The translations under genes were made by a program, and so were the position numbers. A model generated the notes under the pieces. The model was not told the DNA's origin, did no database searches, and worked only from the letters and a program-made list of their open reading frames with translations. This document shows positions 6,395-11,205 of a stretch of DNA of 11,205 nucleotides, piece after piece; the stretch's first letter is position 1, and every line of letters begins with the position of its first letter. This DNA comes from Bacillota bacterium (GTDB lineage: Bacteria > Bacillota > Clostridia > Lachnospirales > Lachnospiraceae), in NCBI GenBank assembly GCA_023424995.1, contig JAFADH010000007.1, positions 1 to 11,205 on the forward strand, given 5' to 3'.

Positions 6395-9241
6395 ATGCTT
6401 CAATTGATGTTTCGAAAGATATGGAATAAAAAATGGATGCTTCTCTGCCTCCTGATAGGTAATATATTATTAGTTGCAGTGGCAGCAGGCACTCCCATGT
6501 ATACCCAGGCGGTATTGAGCCGGGTGCTCACAAGGGAGCTGGGTAATTACATCATAAAGAATAACCGGTATCCTACCATGCTTCAAGCAGATAAGACGGT
6601 GGGCTCCGTCAATGTGGCCAGAGGAATTATGCCGAAGCTTGAGCAGACCGGAGAGCTGTTGGAACAGATTCCGGAACGGCTTTCCCTGAAGGTGCTGGAG
6701 AAGAATTACAGTTATTATGTAACCAGCTATAATGCCACTCCCCTGGTACAAAGGAGTGATGATTTTAAGAGAAAGGAGGTCCGTCTGGGCAGCTTTCTTA
6801 ATTTTAATGAGCATATCAGCCTGATTGCGGGAGAGATGTACTCGGATACGGTTGAAGACGGTATTATTGAAGTCGCTGTAAGCCGGAAGACCTTTTCAGA
6901 CGAGAATCTTATCCTGGGAGAAGAGCTGTTATTAAATGATATTAAGGCTTCTTCCGGTAATCCCTATATCATACGGATTACCGGCGTATATGACAGCTTA
7001 AGTCCGGAGGATCCGTATTGGACTGAAAATCCCAACAATTATGCAAAACGCTATATTATGGCGGACCGGGCCTTTCAGGAGCTTTTTGGAGGTTTTGGGG
7101 ATCCCCGGTACGCAGTAAGCCGGGAATGGGCCCTGATCCTGGATTATACGGGAATAAGGCCTCAGGATGCGGCGGCTTTAATAGAGAATGCAAAGCTGGT
7201 AAAAATGGAGCTGGAGACTTTGACCGAACAGGAATGCGACCTGCCCTTCATAGCAATTCTTGAGGATTACCTGGTAAAGGAAAAGAAGTTAAGCGCTACT
7301 CTTGATATCCTCCAGGTTCCCATATACATATTGCTTGGAATCTATATCTATATGGTATCAAGGCAGATGATCGATATGGAGACATCCGAAATCGCCTTCT
7401 TTCGAAGCAGAGGCGGGAGTAAATCCCAGATCATCCGCCTGTACCTGCTGCAGAGCTTTCTGATCACCGGCTTAAGCCTGCTGACAGGCATGCCATTGGG
7501 CATTCTGTTCTGCCGGCTGATCGGGAATACCAATTCTTTCTTAGAGTTTGTGGGACGAACGGCGCTGGATGTCAGCTTGAATAAGAAGGCAGTCCTGTAT
7601 TCCGGCTTCGGCATGGTATTCTCAATTATAGTTATGGCAGGCCAGGCCTGGAAGAATACCTCGGCATCCATTGTTATGCAGAAGAGGGATAAGAGCAGAG
7701 GACGGATAAGCCAATTGTGGAGAAAGGCTTTTTTTGACATAATCGTCCTGGGGATATCCTTATACGGACTGTATAATTACCATTCTCAAAGAGAGCTTTT
7801 GACGAAGCGGATTGTACAGGGCTCTGCCATGGATCCGCTGCTGTATCTAAGCTCGGTTTTATTCATCATCGGAAGCACGCTGGCGGCGCTGCGGTTTTTC
7901 CCCGTCCTGATAAAGGCAATCTTCCTTATTATGAGAAAATGGTGCGGCGCTGCTGTCTATACAACCTTCCGGCAGATACTGCAGACACAGCACAGACAGG
8001 GCTTTATCCTTTTATTCCTGGTATTGACGGTCTCCATAGGAATATTTAACGCCAATACGGCACGCACCATCAACTCCAATGAAGATAATAAGATCAGATA
8101 CCTGACAGGAGCGGATCTGGTGGTACAGGAGAGATGGAATACGGTATCCGCCTATGTACCGGCTTCAGAAGACGGGAGCGCAGGCATGGCCGGAACCTTT
8201 ATTACCACTGAGACAGAAGCTGATTATGAGGAATATAAGACACTGGCTGAGGTCCTTTCCCTGACAAAGGTATTCACTGATAACCAGGTAAAGGTGCTGC
8301 AGGCGGATAATTCATCCATTGATAACATTACCTTGATGGGCATCCATACCAGGGAATTCGGTGAGACAGTGGATTTTCAGGAGGGATTGACTTCCGGACA
8401 CTGGTATCATTCCCTGAATGCCATGTCGCAGAAGCAGGACGGAGTCCTGGTCTCCCGGAATTTTGCGGATATCCGCGGCTATAAGCAGGGAGATATGCTG
8501 GAGTACCAGGATAGCCGGTATGGCAGGGTTCAGGGCGTGATCTGCGGCTTTGTGGATTACTGGCCTTCCTATGTTCCGGTAATTAATGAAATGCAGGCAG
8601 ACGGAACCCTTACGGAGTCGCCTCAATACCTGATTGTGGCGCACCTGTCCCTGATACAGTCCTCCTGGGGAATACTGCCGTACCAGATATGGATGAAGCT
8701 TTCCGGCTCCTCCGGTTTTTTCTATGAGTTTGCCGAAGCCCATGATAAGAAATACACGTTCTTTGCGGACGTATATTCAAGACTGCTTGACAAGAACAAT
8801 GATCCGGTCTTTCAAGGGACAAACGGAATACTTACCCTGGGATTTCTAATTGTCCTGATGCTGTGTGCCGCCGGCTTTTTGATCTATTGGATCACTTCCA
8901 TCCGTTCCAGGACCCTACAGTTCGGTATTTACTGCGCTATGGGGATGTCGCGGAAGGAAGTACTCGGCATGCTTTTTATGGAACAGGTATTTCTGTCGGG
9001 AGTTCCTGTTGCATTTGGTTTATTAACAGGATTTCTGGTATCCAAATTATATATTCCGCTGATACAGGTATCCTATGTATCGGGGGAACAGGTGATTCCG
9101 CTCAAGATCATACAGGAATCAAGCGACATCATAAGGATCCTGTTATCAGCCATGATCATGATAGGATCGGGGATGCTGATACTCGGCGTATTGGTATCCG
9201 GGCTGAAGGTAACGCAGGCGTTAAAGCTGGGAGAGGATTAG
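6395..9241 (+). CDS. FtsX/MacB-type ABC permease, 10 TM, two extracytoplasmic domains
   Basis: This is the membrane subunit of the ABC machine, 948 residues from the ATG at 6395. TM1 is at about 14-33, followed by a large extracytoplasmic domain to about 304. TM2-TM4 lie at about 305-325, 351-374 and 400-420. A linker pair lies at about 445-462 and 481-505. TM7 is at about 536-555, then a second extracytoplasmic domain (556-810), and TM8-TM10 lie at about 812-833, 862-885 and 912-935. This is two FtsX modules (one TM, a large outside domain, three TMs) joined by two extra helices. Each module has the cytoplasmic FtsX-type motif after its second helix: SEIAFFRSRGGSKSQIIRLY in the first and FGIYCAMGMSRKEVLGMLF in the second. 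These are probably the coupling helices for the ATPases. MacB has one module and four TMs per chain, so one chain here may equal a MacB dimer. The stop lies 8 bases before the ATPase start. The substrate is unknown. Confidence 0.88.
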   Translation: MLQLMFRKIWNKKWMLLCLLIGNILLVAVAAGTPMYTQAVLSRVLTRELGNYIIKNNRYPTMLQADKTVGSVNVARGIMPKLEQTGELLEQIPERLSLKVLEKNYSYYVTSYNATPLVQRSDDFKRKEVRLGSFLNFNEHISLIAGEMYSDTVEDGIIEVAVSRKTFSDENLILGEELLLNDIKASSGNPYIIRITGVYDSLSPEDPYWTENPNNYAKRYIMADRAFQELFGGFGDPRYAVSREWALILDYTGIRPQDAAALIENAKLVKMELETLTEQECDLPFIAILEDYLVKEKKLSATLDILQVPIYILLGIYIYMVSRQMIDMETSEIAFFRSRGGSKSQIIRLYLLQSFLITGLSLLTGMPLGILFCRLIGNTNSFLEFVGRTALDVSLNKKAVLYSGFGMVFSIIVMAGQAWKNTSASIVMQKRDKSRGRISQLWRKAFFDIIVLGISLYGLYNYHSQRELLTKRIVQGSAMDPLLYLSSVLFIIGSTLAALRFFPVLIKAIFLIMRKWCGAAVYTTFRQILQTQHRQGFILLFLVLTVSIGIFNANTARTINSNEDNKIRYLTGADLVVQERWNTVSAYVPASEDGSAGMAGTFITTETEADYEEYKTLAEVLSLTKVFTDNQVKVLQADNSSIDNITLMGIHTREFGETVDFQEGLTSGHWYHSLNAMSQKQDGVLVSRNFADIRGYKQGDMLEYQDSRYGRVQGVICGFVDYWPSYVPVINEMQADGTLTESPQYLIVAHLSLIQSSWGILPYQIWMKLSGSSGFFYEFAEAHDKKYTFFADVYSRLLDKNNDPVFQGTNGILTLGFLIVLMLCAAGFLIYWITSIRSRTLQFGIYCAMGMSRKEVLGMLFMEQVFLSGVPVAFGLLTGFLVSKLYIPLIQVSYVSGEQVIPLKIIQESSDIIRILLSAMIMIGSGMLILGVLVSGLKVTQALKLGED

Positions 9242-9249
9242 GTGAGGAC

Positions 9250-9924
9250 ATGAATTCGATTCTGCGGGCGGAAGGAATCAAGCGGTGCTTTCCGGTTGCC
9301 GGCGGGGAAAGCTTCTGGGCGCTGAAGGGAGTGAATCTGGAGATTCCCCGGGGAAAGCTTACGATATTAAAGGGACGCTCCGGATCCGGCAAGACCACAC
9401 TGGTGAATCTGCTGGGGGCATTGGATGTACCCACGGAGGGAAGGATTTTCTATGGCGGGCAGGAGATAAGCTCTATGCCGGATCATAACAGACGCATTAT
9501 AAGGAGAACCGAGCTTGGCTTCGTGTTCCAATCGGTTGCTTTGATTCCTGTATTAACCGCTTATGAGAATGTGGAATTTCCCCTGCGTATGGCGGGCTGC
9601 AAGGGGAACAGGGACGAGAGGGTCAGGGAATGCCTTCGGCTGGTGGGACTCGGGGGACGGATGAGCCATATGCCCCAGGAGCTGTCCGGCGGAGAACAGC
9701 AGCGCGTTGGCATTGCCAGGGCTATGGCACACCGGCCGGGGATCATATTCGCAGACGAACCCACGGCGGAGCTGGACACGGGCACCGGTCTGCAGGTGGT
9801 GAAGATATTCATGGAGCTGTCCCGGAATGAGGGGATAACTGTTGTCATGACAACCCACGATCCGGGTTTAATGAATATCGCCGATAAATTATATGAACTG
9901 GAGGACGGTGAGATAATTGGCTGA
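9250..9924 (+). CDS. ABC transporter ATPase, MacB/LolD class (first of two)
   Basis: This cytoplasmic ATPase powers the neighbouring permease. It has 224 residues, normal for the family. Walker A is GRSGSGKTT at 42-50 with Lys48, the Q-loop is Gln94 (FVFQS), and the signature is LSGGEQQR at 145-152. Walker B is IIFADEP with Asp169 and Glu170, the D-loop is AELD, and the switch histidine is His203 (TTHD). All catalytic residues are intact. The start ATG at 9250 follows an AGGTGAGGA sequence that overlaps the permease stop codon, so translational coupling is likely. The 3' end overlaps the next ATPase by 8 bases. The sequence is clearly different from that second ATPase, so the two may form a heterodimer. 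The frame is open upstream of 9250, but that part lies inside the permease gene. Confidence 0.93.
   Translation: MNSILRAEGIKRCFPVAGGESFWALKGVNLEIPRGKLTILKGRSGSGKTTLVNLLGALDVPTEGRIFYGGQEISSMPDHNRRIIRRTELGFVFQSVALIPVLTAYENVEFPLRMAGCKGNRDERVRECLRLVGLGGRMSHMPQELSGGEQQRVGIARAMAHRPGIIFADEPTAELDTGTGLQVVKIFMELSRNEGITVVMTTHDPGLMNIADKLYELEDGEIIG
9907..9912 (+). promoter_or_regulatory. Ribosome binding site for the second ATPase, inside the upstream gene
   Basis: GGTGAG lies four bases before the TTG at 9917. The TTG overlaps the last codons of the preceding ATPase, whose TGA is at 9922-9924. This arrangement points to translational coupling. Confidence 0.45.
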
Positions 9925-10804
9925 CAGCATACCGGATGTAATAATTCAATGCGAGAACCTTGTGAAGATATATAAGGCCGGAGATATTGAGGTCCTGGCA
10001 TTGCAAGGGCTTGATCTGACCATTCACAGGGGTGAGCTTCTGGCCGTAATCGGGAAAAGCGGAAGCGGGAAGTCGACCCTGCTTAATATGTTGGGAGGAC
10101 TGGACAGGCCCTCCGCAGGCAGCCTGTTGGTGGACGGTAAGATTTTATTTAAAATGTCCGAGCAGGAGCTGGTGGCCTATAAGCAGGAAACCCTTGGCTT
10201 TGTCTGGCAGAACAATGCAAGAAACCTTCTGCCCTATCTTACGGCGATCCAGAACATAGAGCTGCCCATGTTCTTTCGAAGGCTTCGGGATAAAAGGGAA
10301 AGAGCATTGGAGATTCTTGATATGATCGGTATGTCCCATAAAAAGAACAGCCGCCTGAACCAGATGTCCGGAGGCGAGCTTCAAAGAATAGCAATCGGAG
10401 TCGCCCTGGCGAATCGTCCGAAGATCCTGTTAGCCGATGAACCGACCGGCTCGGTGGATGTGCGTACGGCTGATTTTATACTGGAGGTATTCAGGGAACT
10501 CAATGAAAAGCTGGGACTTACAATTATCATAGTAACCCATGACAGAATGCTTGCCTCCAAAGTAAAGCGGGTAGTATCCATACAGGACGGCAAGATCAGC
10601 AGTGAGCTGCTTGCCAGGCCGGATTATGTTCAGGATCTGGAGCAAATAGGCTCCCTGGTGGATGTACAGGAGGAATTCCTGGTACTGGATAAGGCAGGCC
10701 GGCTGCAGCTGCCCAGGGAGATCCTTCAGAAGATGGAGGTATCCGATAATAAGGTAAAGATGGAATTACAGGACAAGAAGGTAATTCTGTCGGCCAGGAT
10801 TTAA
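9917..10804 (+). CDS. ABC transporter ATPase with C-terminal AbrB/MazE-like domain
   Basis: This is a 295-residue protein, about 65 residues longer than a typical MacB/LolD-class ATPase. Walker A is GKSGSGKST at 46-54 with Lys52, the Q-loop is Gln98 (FVWQN), and the signature is MSGGELQR at 150-157. Walker B is ILLADEP with Asp174 and Glu175, and the switch histidine is His208 (VTHD). The catalytic core ends near residue 230. After a short acidic linker, residues about 254-293 (FLVLDKAGRLQLPREIL, then KMEVSDNKVKMEL and KKVILS) match the AbrB/MazE swapped-hairpin pattern: D-K-x-G-R-h-x-h-P-x-E, then a short helix, then a beta hairpin. In that family the domain dimerises and usually binds DNA; here it could be a dimerisation or regulatory module, which is inference. 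TTG is the best start, since no later ATG or GTG precedes the conserved N-terminal strand. The gene overlaps the upstream ATPase by 8 bases. Confidence 0.9.
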   Translation: MADSIPDVIIQCENLVKIYKAGDIEVLALQGLDLTIHRGELLAVIGKSGSGKSTLLNMLGGLDRPSAGSLLVDGKILFKMSEQELVAYKQETLGFVWQNNARNLLPYLTAIQNIELPMFFRRLRDKRERALEILDMIGMSHKKNSRLNQMSGGELQRIAIGVALANRPKILLADEPTGSVDVRTADFILEVFRELNEKLGLTIIIVTHDRMLASKVKRVVSIQDGKISSELLARPDYVQDLEQIGSLVDVQEEFLVLDKAGRLQLPREILQKMEVSDNKVKMELQDKKVILSARI

Positions 10805-10837
10805 TCGGCATAATGATAAGGGGGTTGCAGAAGGCGG

Positions 10838-11205
10838 ATGAAGGGTATGGAGAAAAATCAGAAGAGCATCAGCTTCTTTAAAAGGATACTGTTTGGATAT
10901 CTGGCAATTCTTATTGTACCTGCATGTACCAGTATTATAACCTATTATACCTCAAGCCGGATGATAAGGCAGGAGATATCCTTTTCCAATAATACCATAT
11001 TAAGCTATGGTCTGCAGGAGATGGACATGCAGTTAGCGGATGCCAACGAGGTAATTAATAAAATATTATTCAGCTATGAGCTGCTCAGCTGCATATCCGA
11101 AGAAAGAAGCAGCGAGGATTTTAATGCGTATGCTGAATTGCAGCTTCGCAAATACTTAAGTGCGTTTAATGAGGATTTTATAGCAGATATCATGATTTAT
11201 TTTAA
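10838..11205 (+). CDS. Membrane-anchored sensor/regulator, N-terminal part only (AraC-type or YesM-type)
   Basis: The frame is open from the ATG at 10838 to the window edge, giving 122 codons plus two bases. The N-terminus is Lys-rich (MKGMEKNQK), then one membrane segment from about residue 19 to 38 (FGYLAILIVPACTSIITYY). A polar, helical extracytoplasmic stretch follows (RMIRQEISFSNNTILSYG, then ANEVINKILFSYELL). This layout is common to the large transmembrane AraC-family regulators and YesM-type histidine kinases of Firmicutes, which often sit beside carbohydrate genes. The output domain lies outside the window, so the two cannot be told apart. An alternative start is the ATG at 10847, for which AAGGCGG at 10831-10837 would be a better-spaced ribosome site. 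It begins 33 bases after the second ATPase on the same strand, and so is probably co-transcribed and may control this locus. Confidence 0.75.
   Translation, partial: MKGMEKNQKSISFFKRILFGYLAILIVPACTSIITYYTSSRMIRQEISFSNNTILSYGLQEMDMQLADANEVINKILFSYELLSCISEERSSEDFNAYAELQLRKYLSAFNEDFIADIMIYF

Noticed and set aside
8863..9249. Upstream extension of the first ATPase frame
   Set aside because: It lies inside the permease gene's last transmembrane region and adds nothing like an ABC domain; the ATG at 9250 gives the normal family N-terminus.

Overview
The window looks like a chromosomal segment of a low-to-mid GC Gram-positive anaerobe, most likely a clostridial (Lachnospiraceae-like) bacterium. This rests on Shine-Dalgarno sequences of the AGGAGG type, TTG starts, Gram-positive-style lipoprotein signals on the adaptor proteins, and the style of the GH28-like enzyme and Ig-like repeat protein. 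The assignment comes from gene character only; no species can be named.

All eight genes lie on the + strand with short gaps or overlaps, so the window reads as one transcription unit or a large part of one. In order: (1) the 3' part of a secreted protein with a PPC-like beta-sandwich and C-terminal Ig-like repeats, probably cut at its 5' end by the window edge; (2) a GH28-like right-handed beta-helix glycosidase with no signal peptide; (3) a lipoprotein of the HlyD/MacA adaptor type; (4) a second adaptor lipoprotein of double length, containing two complete adaptor modules in tandem; (5) a 10-TM FtsX/MacB-type permease with two large extracytoplasmic domains; (6) and (7) two different MacB/LolD-class ATPases, the second with a C-terminal extension resembling an AbrB/MazE swapped-hairpin domain; (8) the start of a membrane-anchored sensor or regulator that runs off the right edge.

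Genes 3-7 form a self-contained MacAB-like ABC machine: the ATPases energise the permease, whose extracytoplasmic domains would work with three adaptor modules carried on two lipoproteins. What it exports or remodels cannot be read from the sequence. Its company (a surface repeat protein, a cytoplasmic pectin-type glycosidase and a transmembrane regulator) suggests a link to polysaccharide use or envelope maintenance. The unusual points are the tandem adaptor, the ATPase-AbrB-like fusion, and the pairing of two unlike ATPases with a single double-length permease.

No RNA genes, mobile elements, CRISPR arrays, convincing promoters or intrinsic terminators were seen. The only non-coding stretches are the short intergenic gaps, the longest being about 104 bases between genes 2 and 3, which contains inverted repeats just before a TTG-start gene.
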